Positions 56,121 through 63,410 of a stretch of 64,000 nucleotides of DNA are shown here, piece after piece. Source of the DNA: UBA4416 sp040389965 (GTDB lineage: Bacteria; Bacteroidota; Bacteroidia; B-17B0; Aurantibacillaceae); NCBI GenBank assembly GCA_040389965.1, contig JAZJZF010000039.1:1-64000 (forward strand). The letters run 5' to 3'. The notes beneath the pieces are model-generated. The model was not told where the DNA came from and ran no database searches. It saw only the letters and a program-made list of their open reading frames with translations. Position numbers and translations under genes: made by a program. Numbering within the stretch: the first letter of the stretch is position 1; each line of letters opens with the position of its first letter.

Positions 56121-57620
56121 TTAATTTCCAGATAGATAAGACTCTAACAAGGCTTTTTTATCGGTTTTGTAGTTACTGTTTAAAGGGAATTCCTTTTTTA
56201 AGATAAATTCGGAAGGAACCATATAGGACGGTAAATAATTTAAGAGGAATGCTTTTAATTCTTCGTTTATATTTTTAAAAGCAGTTTCATCGGCAATGAT
56301 AAAACTAATTATTTTTTTGGTCACGTTGCCATTCACTAAGGGAACGGCTGTAGCGTTTTTAATATGTGGATGTGTGAGCAATACATTACTGATCTCCTCC
56401 AGCTCTATGCGATAGCCGTTTAGCTTCACCTGGCTGTCGTTTCTGCCTAAATAGTAGATCAGGTCATTTTTAATATAACCCACATCTCCTGTTTTATAAA
56501 TGCGTTTTCCATTTTCATTTACAAAAGCCAGTTTGGTTTTTTCTTCGTCTTTAAAATACCCAATGGATAAATTGGCGCCAATTAAACCGATTTCACCAAT
56601 ACCTGTTTCTGCATCTTTATTTAAGATCACTATTTCTGCATTTGGTCTGCAATAGCCAATGGGAAGGGATTTTGGGTGCTCTGCCAAAACAGAATCGGTA
56701 ATGTCGATATAGGTAGTAACTACAGTAGCTTCGGTGGGACCAAAAGCATTGACTACTTTTGCCGGAGGAAATTTTTGTTTTATTTTTTTAACGGTGTTCA
56801 CCGGAAGTTCTTCACCCATAAAAACAAACTGGTTAATCTCAGGATAATGTTCGCTATTAAATTCGGGAATAGAAAGATAGATTAGTACAAAAGAAGGTGT
56901 ACAGACAAGTGTTGTGGCCCGGTGTTTTTTTAGTCTGTCCAAAAATCCGGCGCCGCTTTTTAAGATGCTGTAGTCGTTTAATACCATGCTGCTGCCTTTG
57001 CCGAAAGCTGCTATAAAATCACACAAGGATACATCAAAACTAAAAGGAGCCTGATTCATTAATACCGATTCTTTTGTAATTAAAGGCCAGGTTAAATACC
57101 AAGCAACAAAACTGTTTAAAGCATTTTTAGTGATCTGCACCCCTTTTGGAACGCCCGTACTTCCTGAAGTAAAGAGGATGTAACGAACGGGATCGGAACC
57201 ATTGTTGAGAATGAAAAAGTCGCTTACAGATTCATTATTTTTTATTTCAAGGGCATTATTCAGGCAAATTTCAAAAGGCACTTCGCATGCTTTAGTGGAG
57301 CAATTTATGAGAACTTTACTATTGGTTTGCGCTTTTATTTTTTCTATTCTGCCCGTTGGCATAATGGCGTCAATGGGAATGTAAGGAATGTCTAAAGAAA
57401 TCAACGTGATCATAACCACAGGAAAAAGCGCTTCTTTTTCGCCGTAAATGCATACCGGATGCCCTTGTGGGATAGTTAGTTTTAGTAATTGTTCTTTTAA
57501 TTTCAGGTGCAGGTCGTAAACTTCTTTTTGACTTATTGTCTTGTCAGAACCAATAATGAAAGGTGTTTCAGACAGGAAGTCTGTATCGATAAATTGGTTG
57601 TTATTAAAATCAAATCTCAT
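56121..57620 (-). CDS. dltA: DltA-like amino acid-activating enzyme
   Basis: A 499-aa adenylating enzyme, the size of DltA (~503). It activates an amino acid with ATP and loads the carrier protein. Core motifs: TSGSTGVPKG (151-160), NQAPFSFDVS with Asp196, GPTEATV (294-300), YKTGDVGYI, and catalytic Lys485 (NYKTDKK). Asp196 aligns with the amine-binding Asp197 of Gram-positive DltA. The residue matching Cys269, which sets D-alanine chirality, is Met268 (FVFMGEELP). So the substrate may not be D-alanine. It is last in the dlt-like unit, 15 bases after the MBOAT gene. Overall alignment with Bacillus DltA is very good by eye. Confidence 0.85.
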   Translation of the reverse strand: MRFDFNNNQFIDTDFLSETPFIIGSDKTISQKEVYDLHLKLKEQLLKLTIPQGHPVCIYGEKEALFPVVMITLISLDIPYIPIDAIMPTGRIEKIKAQTNSKVLINCSTKACEVPFEICLNNALEIKNNESVSDFFILNNGSDPVRYILFTSGSTGVPKGVQITKNALNSFVAWYLTWPLITKESVLMNQAPFSFDVSLCDFIAAFGKGSSMVLNDYSILKSGAGFLDRLKKHRATTLVCTPSFVLIYLSIPEFNSEHYPEINQFVFMGEELPVNTVKKIKQKFPPAKVVNAFGPTEATVVTTYIDITDSVLAEHPKSLPIGYCRPNAEIVILNKDAETGIGEIGLIGANLSIGYFKDEEKTKLAFVNENGKRIYKTGDVGYIKNDLIYYLGRNDSQVKLNGYRIELEEISNVLLTHPHIKNATAVPLVNGNVTKKIISFIIADETAFKNINEELKAFLLNYLPSYMVPSEFILKKEFPLNSNYKTDKKALLESYLSGN

Positions 57621-57635
57621 AAAGCACTTTCATTT

Positions 57636-58760
57636 TTATTGATAACGGCCGCTAAACACGTACAATGCTATGCAAATTAAATGGAACATTAAAACAATAG
57701 AAATGTATTTTACCATTTTAGGATTAAGGTTTCCAAAAATGACGTCCTTGTCTTTTTTGCGGCATTGAATCACATAGGTATTATGAATGACGCTGTAAAT
57801 GCCATAAATGATACCGCTCCATATGAAGTTAGATTCAAAACCATTCCAAATCCCCATAATGAATAAGGTAAAGAAAATGGCAAGGTTTTGTTTGGCAATC
57901 GGATTTTTTTTGAGTTTCTGAAAACCGTTCAACCATTTATAAAAGGGTTTAAAAAAATAATCGCCCAGCCAGCTTGTAAGTGAGGCATGCCAGCGCTGCC
58001 AAAAATCGGGAGGATTAATGGCAATAAAAGGTTTATTAAAATTGAACGGAAGGCTTATACCTACCAGGTTTGCCATACCTACTGCCATAGACGAGTAACC
58101 GGCAAAATCGAAGAACAGGTAAAAGGCGTAGGCGTAAATATCACTTGTTCGTGCGCCTGCCGCTAATCCTTCTTCCAAAGAATGTTGCAACCAGTAACGC
58201 GAAATCAATTCGGCCACAATAAATTTATAGGTCACCCCTTTTATAAATTCCTGCAAACCGCTTAAGGTAGTAGCTGTTCCAATAGATTGATAGCCATTGA
58301 CGCTATTCTCAGTAAAGCGTTTGTAACGGTCTAAAGGGCCAATGTAAAACGATGGTATAAAGAACAGGAAATTAAAATAATGCATGAAGTTCAGTCGATC
58401 GTCCTTAGAATAATCAATACTTACCTGTATGGCGCGGAACGTTATGAATGATAAACCAGCAAAATATAAAAAGGAGGGGTTTAAATGTACTTTTAACAAT
58501 ACCATAGGAATGGCAATGATTATTGCGGAAACAAGACGGTGGTTTACCTTTTGTGAGAGAAAACGAATGTATAGGAACGTAACCAAAGCGAAGCCAAGTG
58601 CCGCCATGGTATACCTGAAATAAAAGATAAAGTAAATAAGTGTTAATGCAAATGTAATGGCAGGGTAATGCTTTTTATGCGTTATAAGTCCAAATAGCCA
58701 TACTGTCACTACATAGAGCAGGGCGAATAAAAAGAAATCTATGTCGGTAAATGGCAGCAT
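57636..58760 (-). CDS. dltB: DltB-like MBOAT acyltransferase
   Basis: A 374-aa polytopic membrane protein. DltB accepts the D-alanyl group from the carrier and passes it across the membrane. Family marks: LFFIPSFYIGPLDRYKRF, FFDFAGYSSMAVGMA, FNKPFIAINPPDFWQRWHAS with conserved His258, and a C terminus ending LYVFSGRY. These match DltB rather than the general MBOAT or AlgI type. The second key His of DltB (in MGxWHG) is Asn306 here (MGIWNGFES). The start ATG overlaps the DltX-like stop by one base (TAATG), implying coupled translation. Confidence 0.86.
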   Translation of the reverse strand: MLPFTDIDFFLFALLYVVTVWLFGLITHKKHYPAITFALTLIYFIFYFRYTMAALGFALVTFLYIRFLSQKVNHRLVSAIIIAIPMVLLKVHLNPSFLYFAGLSFITFRAIQVSIDYSKDDRLNFMHYFNFLFFIPSFYIGPLDRYKRFTENSVNGYQSIGTATTLSGLQEFIKGVTYKFIVAELISRYWLQHSLEEGLAAGARTSDIYAYAFYLFFDFAGYSSMAVGMANLVGISLPFNFNKPFIAINPPDFWQRWHASLTSWLGDYFFKPFYKWLNGFQKLKKNPIAKQNLAIFFTLFIMGIWNGFESNFIWSGIIYGIYSVIHNTYVIQCRKKDKDVIFGNLNPKMVKYISIVLMFHLICIALYVFSGRYQ

Positions 58761-58918
58761 TAAAACTGGGCGTAAACAAATGAAAAATCAGTATGCGGCA
58801 GATTATGATAATCTTTATTGTTATAGTTATATAAAAAATACCCGCCAACAATTATTGCTGAATAAATAAGTGTATTTTTAAGAAACAGGATTAATTTTTC
58901 GTTTTTAGTTTCCATCAT
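58760..58918 (-). CDS. DltX-like single-pass microprotein
   Basis: A short protein (52 aa from ATG 58918, 51 aa from ATG 58915; a longer start at 58945 is less likely). It has a charged N terminus (METKNEK), one transmembrane helix (LKNTLIYSAIIVGGYFLYNY) and a short tail ending FSFVYAQF. The size, topology and terminal F-V-Y-x-x-F match DltX, whose C-terminal aromatic motif takes part in transferring the alanyl group in Gram-positive bacteria. Its start lies within the end of dltD and its stop overlaps the dltB start. The gene is easily missed by annotation. Confidence 0.7.
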   Translation of the reverse strand: MMETKNEKLILFLKNTLIYSAIIVGGYFLYNYNNKDYHNLPHTDFSFVYAQF

Positions 58919-60167
58919 TGTAATTATATAAAATAAATCGGTCAATGTCGTACCAGCCCATGTTGTAGGGGTGCATAATGTCTTCTAAAACGCCGGGCTG
59001 ATAATTGTGAAGGTTTTTTGAGAACATATCCAGTGTTTTAAAACCATTTACTTTCAAAGTAAAGCCTATTTCGTTCATGGTTGGACTTAGTACTTCCAGA
59101 TTTTGGTGTGCCAAAGGATTTAATGGCATGATCACAAATAAAGGTTCGATGTGATTTACTTTTAAAAAATGAACCAATGCCAGAAAATCTTTATACTCCT
59201 GGTTGTTTTGAAGCGCAACGGCTTCTACATTTTTTTTCGGTTTGTTTTTTAACCAACTTTCATAATAGCTGTTTTCTACACCAATAGCGTTGTTGTTACT
59301 AATAAGCTTAAATGCTTTTTTCGCTTCTTTTTTTAGCGAATCCCAGTTTACTTCTCTGTTATAAAACTTGTAAGGTTTTGCAGTTGCTTTTGAAACCTGT
59401 TCTACTATAAGGTGTTGCGATGTCAGATAAAAATCGTGTTGTTCCTGGAATTTAATTTCTGCATCATCTGCTTTTTGAAATGGATAATTAAAAACGGCAT
59501 TCAGGGCAATATCCTGTTTTTTGCCCATGGCTCTTAATACCGCNNNNNNNNNNTCCGAGCCGTGTAACACAACGAAGCCATCATATTTATCGTAATTTTT
59601 ATAAATATAGGCTTCGACGTGCTGCTTTGTTTCGGCATCTATACTGGTATCGCGGTAAATCTGATATAAATAATTTGGCGGACAAAATTCAAAGAAAGAG
59701 GTTAAGGAAGTACCCGAAGCATATTGTTTTTCGAACCAGCCCGGTGATAAAATAATGGTAAGCTTCGATTTTTTGAGGAGCGCTTTATTGGCGGCAAGCG
59801 TTGTTAAAATGGCAAAGCTTTGATAGCCCGCGTGGCCTACCGCTAAAAATTTATCGTCAGAATTTTCTTTGCAAAAAAAACGGTATGCAATACCCTGTAA
59901 GTGAGAGGAAGTAAGCTCTGAAGAGCCAAATAACACGGGAACTCTTTTTTTTAGGGCAACAGCCAAAGCCATTTCATGCGTAATGGCATTAGGATAAAAT
60001 TTATCAAAACTGTGAAGCGTATTAAGCGTTTGAGCTGTAAAAGTAGACTCTACCTTACTATTGTTGCTACCTCCCTGCGATGACTTTATGAAAAAGTAAC
60101 AGACGCCAATCGCAATGGCAATTGGCAAAATATGAAAGCAAATTATATTTTTAAAAAAAGCACCCAC
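58905..60167 (-). CDS. dltD: DltD-like SGNH-hydrolase-fold protein (contains assembly gap)
   Basis: About 420 aa with an N-terminal membrane anchor (FHILPIAIAIGVCYFFI), then a periplasmic SGNH-type domain. It has the serine motif FGSSELTS, VGHAGYQSF, LSPGWFEKQ, and the Asp/His near the end in LEDIMHPYNMGWYDID, as expected for DltD. In Gram-positives DltD completes D-alanyl transfer to teichoic acid outside the membrane. Ten N (59544-59553) interrupt the middle (after VVLHGS), so the length there is uncertain, although the frame stays open. It follows the carrier gene by 30 bases and overlaps the DltX-like start. Confidence 0.85.
   Translation of the reverse strand: MGAFFKNIICFHILPIAIAIGVCYFFIKSSQGGSNNSKVESTFTAQTLNTLHSFDKFYPNAITHEMALAVALKKRVPVLFGSSELTSSHLQGIAYRFFCKENSDDKFLAVGHAGYQSFAILTTLAANKALLKKSKLTIILSPGWFEKQYASGTSLTSFFEFCPPNYLYQIYRDTSIDAETKQHVEAYIYKNYDKYDGFVVLHGSXXXXAVLRAMGKKQDIALNAVFNYPFQKADDAEIKFQEQHDFYLTSQHLIVEQVSKATAKPYKFYNREVNWDSLKKEAKKAFKLISNNNAIGVENSYYESWLKNKPKKNVEAVALQNNQEYKDFLALVHFLKVNHIEPLFVIMPLNPLAHQNLEVLSPTMNEIGFTLKVNGFKTLDMFSKNLHNYQPGVLEDIMHPYNMGWYDIDRFILYNYNDGN
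59544..59553. other. Assembly gap of 10 N in dltD
   Basis: Ten unresolved bases, probably a scaffold join. The surrounding reading frame resumes correctly, but the gap length may be nominal, so up to a few codons may be missing or extra. Confidence 0.97.
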
Positions 60168-60197
60168 GTATCGTTACTCTGCAATAATTTAAAAGGA

Positions 60198-60431
60198 TCA
60201 GGCCTTTTTTGTTTCAATGTATGCCATAATCAGTTGAGGCGTACTAAAATTTTCCAGGGTTATTTCTGTAAATGGGATCGAAATAGCAAATTCATCTTCC
60301 AGTGATGTGGCAAGGTCAACCACTAATATTGAAGTCAGTATTCCCGATTGAAATAATTCATCTGTATCATTCACTTTTTTAAAAGCAACTTCTTTAATTT
60401 TTTCTTTGATTACCTCAATCATTTCGGGCAT
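60198..60431 (-). CDS. dltC: DltC-like carrier protein
   Basis: A 77-aa acyl-carrier-type protein. It resembles DltC: DELFQSGILTSILVVDLA carries the predicted phosphopantetheine serine, Ser34, and SLEDEFAISIPFTEITLENF matches the conserved helix-loop. The residue before Ser34 is Thr33 instead of the Asp of the DSL/DSF motif; this may affect PPTase recognition. DltA would charge it and DltB would accept the cargo. It is the first gene of the minus-strand dlt-like unit, which probably starts near 60480. Confidence 0.85.
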   Translation of the reverse strand: MPEMIEVIKEKIKEVAFKKVNDTDELFQSGILTSILVVDLATSLEDEFAISIPFTEITLENFSTPQLIMAYIETKKA

Positions 60432-60557
60432 GCTATTTTAGGTTTAGTTATAGGTCGTATTAACAAATGCTTATCAGCAAGTTTTCAGCGTAAATATAAT
60501 AAACTGTTTTTATATCAGTTATTAATGCATATTTTTATAATTAATTAATTTTACTTC

Positions 60558-61379
60558 ATGAACCGACTGGTTTTTAATGTGTTTGTACTGCTTACTTTTG
60601 CATCTGTTTTGCGGGCACAGGATATACTTTATACTGTTGGCGGAAATAAAATTCAGGCCAAAGTTACGGAACTGAATATTACTGACGTTAAATACAAAGA
60701 TTTCTCCAATCTGGAAGGCCCCACCTATGTTATCTCGAAGTCAGAAATAGTGCTTATCCAATTCAGTGATGGTTCAACGCAGATTGTAAATGGCGATGCT
60801 CCTGCTTTAACGCCTAAAAACCATGAAGAGAAAACAGCTAAAGCCCCTGAAAAAAAACCTTTAAATCTCTACTATTTAAATAAGAACATGATCTCCATTA
60901 ATGCGCTATCGCTTGCTAATGCGGATATTACGCTTTTATACGACAGAGAATTACTCGATAGCAGATTATGTCTTACTTTTTTAGGAGGTTATAACTTTAA
61001 TCCCCGTGCAGGAGGCCTTAATGCACCAATAACGAGCAGTTTGGATCAGGTTAAGAAGAATTACGATGTTGGTTTTGGAATCAGTTTTATGCCCAGAAAT
61101 ACAACGCGAGTGCAGTATTTTGTTGGATTACTTGGTAAATACATGTCTTTTGATTACGAAGCGAATGCGATCGTTAATAATCAATCGGTGATAACCGACC
61201 ATAAAGGATCGCAGTTGGCAATTATGATTAATAACGGTTGGGTTTTTAGAGTAACGCCCAGCTTAAATTTTAAACTTTTTGGTGCGATTGGCGTTCCTGC
61301 TTATAGTCCTGCTTTGTTGGGCGATGAAAAATACATTCCGAAAGTATATTTAGGTTATTGTTTTGGTTATAGATTTTAA
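60558..61379 (+). CDS. Envelope protein of unknown function, first of a tandem pair
   Basis: A 273-aa protein with signal peptide MNRLVFNVFVLLTFASVLRAQ. Residues ~22-80 form a small beta domain (GGNKIQAKVTELNITDVKY ... VISKSEIVLIQFSDGSTQIV) that is shared with the next gene. The C-terminal ~170 residues (NALSLANADITLLYDREL ... VYLGYCFGYRF) look like outer-membrane beta strands ending in Phe, the usual sign of Bam insertion. Function unknown. It overlaps nothing and lies 7 bases before its paralog, so they are one unit divergent from the dlt-like operon. Confidence 0.75.
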   Translation: MNRLVFNVFVLLTFASVLRAQDILYTVGGNKIQAKVTELNITDVKYKDFSNLEGPTYVISKSEIVLIQFSDGSTQIVNGDAPALTPKNHEEKTAKAPEKKPLNLYYLNKNMISINALSLANADITLLYDRELLDSRLCLTFLGGYNFNPRAGGLNAPITSSLDQVKKNYDVGFGISFMPRNTTRVQYFVGLLGKYMSFDYEANAIVNNQSVITDHKGSQLAIMINNGWVFRVTPSLNFKLFGAIGVPAYSPALLGDEKYIPKVYLGYCFGYRF

Positions 61380-61386
61380 AAAGAAC

Positions 61387-62226
61387 ATGAAATATAGTTT
61401 ACATATCATTTTAGTGTTCTGTGTTCTTGGAATCTCCAAAGCATACTCGCAGGATAAACTGTTTTTCAGAAAAGGAACCAGCATTAAATGCAAAATCATT
61501 GCTATTTCGGAGAAAACCATTACTTACAGGGATACCCTTTTAAATGCGCCTTTAATAACAGTACCAAAAACCGATGTGATACTGGCAGAGTATAAAAGCG
61601 GAGATGTATATATTTTCAGTTCCGACAATTTAATTGTTCAACCGGCAGATATTGTAGAAACGCGCCAACAGCGGAAAGACCGTAAAATGAAAGAATGGAA
61701 AGCAAAGGAACAGGGATTGTCTGATAATATTCTGGGTTTTTATATTCCCGAATTACTTTTAGGACGGTTTACGGTTTCTTACGAGCGGCTTATAGCCAAT
61801 AAAACGGTTGGTATTACTGTACCGGTAAGTTTAACTTACGATTCGTTTGGAGCGCTGGCATCACTTGGAACAAACACTACCACATCAACCGGTTCAACAA
61901 CTACAAGTAAAGTACAACGCACAAAAGGTGTCAGTTTTATAACAGGAATCGATATTAATTATTATTATGACCTCAAACCACAGCTAAAGTATTATTTTGG
62001 GCCGCGTATCCGTTATGGTACCGATAAGGTTTTGGGTGGTGTTGAAGGCATTTCTTTTCAGTTGCAAAATGGTATTTTTAAAAGCAGCGGACAAAACTTT
62101 ACCAGCACTTTTGGCCTTGGTGTGGGCTTTGTGAAAGTCCTTAATTTTGGTACTCCTACAACCCGCGATCCAAAGCAGGTTTATCCCTGGGGATCGTTTA
62201 CCTGGCGACTTGGTTTCAGGTTATAA
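61387..62226 (+). CDS. Envelope protein of unknown function, second of a tandem pair
   Basis: A 279-aa protein from ATG 61387, which gives a normal signal peptide (MKYSLHIILVFCVLGISKAYSQ); an upstream in-frame GTG or ATG at 61363 lies within the previous gene. The first domain (GTSIKCKIIAISEKTITYRD ... VPKTDVILAEYKSGDVYIFS) resembles that of its neighbour at 60558. A basic linker (RQQRKDRKMKEWKAKEQ) follows, then beta-barrel-like strands ending SFTWRLGFRL. Function unknown. Its last 46 bases overlap the 3' end of the converging PLP enzyme gene. Confidence 0.75.
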   Translation: MKYSLHIILVFCVLGISKAYSQDKLFFRKGTSIKCKIIAISEKTITYRDTLLNAPLITVPKTDVILAEYKSGDVYIFSSDNLIVQPADIVETRQQRKDRKMKEWKAKEQGLSDNILGFYIPELLLGRFTVSYERLIANKTVGITVPVSLTYDSFGALASLGTNTTTSTGSTTTSKVQRTKGVSFITGIDINYYYDLKPQLKYYFGPRIRYGTDKVLGGVEGISFQLQNGIFKSSGQNFTSTFGLGVGFVKVLNFGTPTTRDPKQVYPWGSFTWRLGFRL

Positions 62227-63059
62227 CGCGCTTCATAACCGGCATTGCCCTGCAGCCCGCCTGTATGAATCATTAGGATTTTATCCTGTTTACTTAATTT
62301 ATTTTTTTTAATAAGATCAAAGATGGCATAAGCTACTTTTGCTGTATAAACATAGTCGAGGGCAGTGTTGAAATTTTCTTCAAACCAGTCTTTAAATTCC
62401 AATAACTCCTGTGTATGTTTTGCATAGCCTCCAAAATGATATTCATTGAGGATAATAGTTTGTGGAAGTTCTACAGCAAGATCGTATTTTAAAACGTGAA
62501 TGCCCGTTAATTGCTGGTTTGGTACCAACGCTTTTGAAATCCCTTTAAGTGTTGTGCCCGTGCCGTATGCACAAAACACATGTGTAAAAGGTGTTGTAGC
62601 ATCCGTGAGTATTTCTTCGCAACCTTTTTGTCCTAAAGCATTATCGCCGCCTTCGGGAATCAGATAGGCATTTGGAAACTGAATTTGTAAATTATTTAAA
62701 TAATCCGCCTGATCTTTTTGCTTATAATCTTCGCGGCTTACGAACATAAATTCCATGCCATTATCCTGCGCTTTTTGTAGGGTATAGTTATTTATAGCAG
62801 AAGCTTCTCCGCGGATAATACCAATGCATTTAAACCCTTTTAACTTGCAGGCGTAAGCCGTAGCTGCAATGTGATTTGAAAATGCACCGCCAAAGGTAAT
62901 GATCGTATCTTTCTGTAATTGACTTGCCCGCTCGAGGTTGTATTTTAATTTAAACCATTTATTACCTGAAATCTGCGGATGAATAAGGTCTAAACGCAGT
63001 AGCGAAATAGCGTAATCGTTGTAGTGAAAGTTGTTAATTATGGGAGCATTATTCAGCAA
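62181..63059 (-). CDS. PLP-dependent ACC deaminase/D-cysteine desulfhydrase-family enzyme
   Basis: A 292-aa cytoplasmic enzyme of the fold-II PLP group. The signature is LLRLDLIHPQISGNKWFKLK, with the PLP lysine in GNKWFK, then TFGGAFSNHIAATA, IPEGGDNALGQKG, and CAYGTGTTLKG as the phosphate-binding loop. The family includes 1-aminocyclopropane-1-carboxylate deaminase and D-cysteine desulfhydrase; most bacterial members act on D-cysteine. The substrate cannot be fixed here. The 3' end overlaps a neighbouring gene by 46 bases. Confidence 0.88.
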   Translation of the reverse strand: MLNNAPIINNFHYNDYAISLLRLDLIHPQISGNKWFKLKYNLERASQLQKDTIITFGGAFSNHIAATAYACKLKGFKCIGIIRGEASAINNYTLQKAQDNGMEFMFVSREDYKQKDQADYLNNLQIQFPNAYLIPEGGDNALGQKGCEEILTDATTPFTHVFCAYGTGTTLKGISKALVPNQQLTGIHVLKYDLAVELPQTIILNEYHFGGYAKHTQELLEFKDWFEENFNTALDYVYTAKVAYAIFDLIKKNKLSKQDKILMIHTGGLQGNAGYEARYNLKPSRQVNDPQG

Positions 63060-63121
63060 AATGAAGATAAATTTTAAAGCAGCTTTTCTATTCAGCTATA
63101 AATATAATACCTTTACCAGCA

Positions 63122-63292
63122 ATGTTTAAAAAAGAATTAGATCCCGAAGATTTTTATTACAGTCCTGAAGGATATATTGTATTTACCGAAAAATACCATT
63201 TAAAGCGCGGCTACTGTTGCAAAAATGGTTGCAAGCATTGCCCTTACGGTTACGATAAAAAAACCGGCAAGTTCGATAACGACAAAAAATAA
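63122..63292 (+). CDS. DUF5522 microprotein
   Basis: A 56-aa protein (ATG 63122, TAA 63290-63292). It has the DUF5522 pattern: YYSPEGYIVFTEKYHLKRG then YCCKNGCKHCPYGYDKK, with Cys32, Cys33, Cys37 and Cys40 able to bind a metal. The function is unknown. The gene is short enough to be missed. It is divergent from the PLP enzyme gene. Confidence 0.88.
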   Translation: MFKKELDPEDFYYSPEGYIVFTEKYHLKRGYCCKNGCKHCPYGYDKKTGKFDNDKK

Positions 63293-63410
63293 ATTCCTCT
63301 GGTTTATTTTTCAAAAATAGCTTACCTTAACATAAAATTGCTATTGTAAAATAGTAATGGCTATACCATCCCCAAAAGGAATAACCATTAACAAACAATA
63401 AATTTTTATT

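Noticed and set aside
57636..58760. MBOAT protein as an alginate or peptidoglycan O-acetyltransferase
   Set aside because: Its neighbours are DltA, DltC, DltD and DltX-like genes, and blocks such as FFDFAGYSSMAVG and GPLDRYKRF match DltB better.
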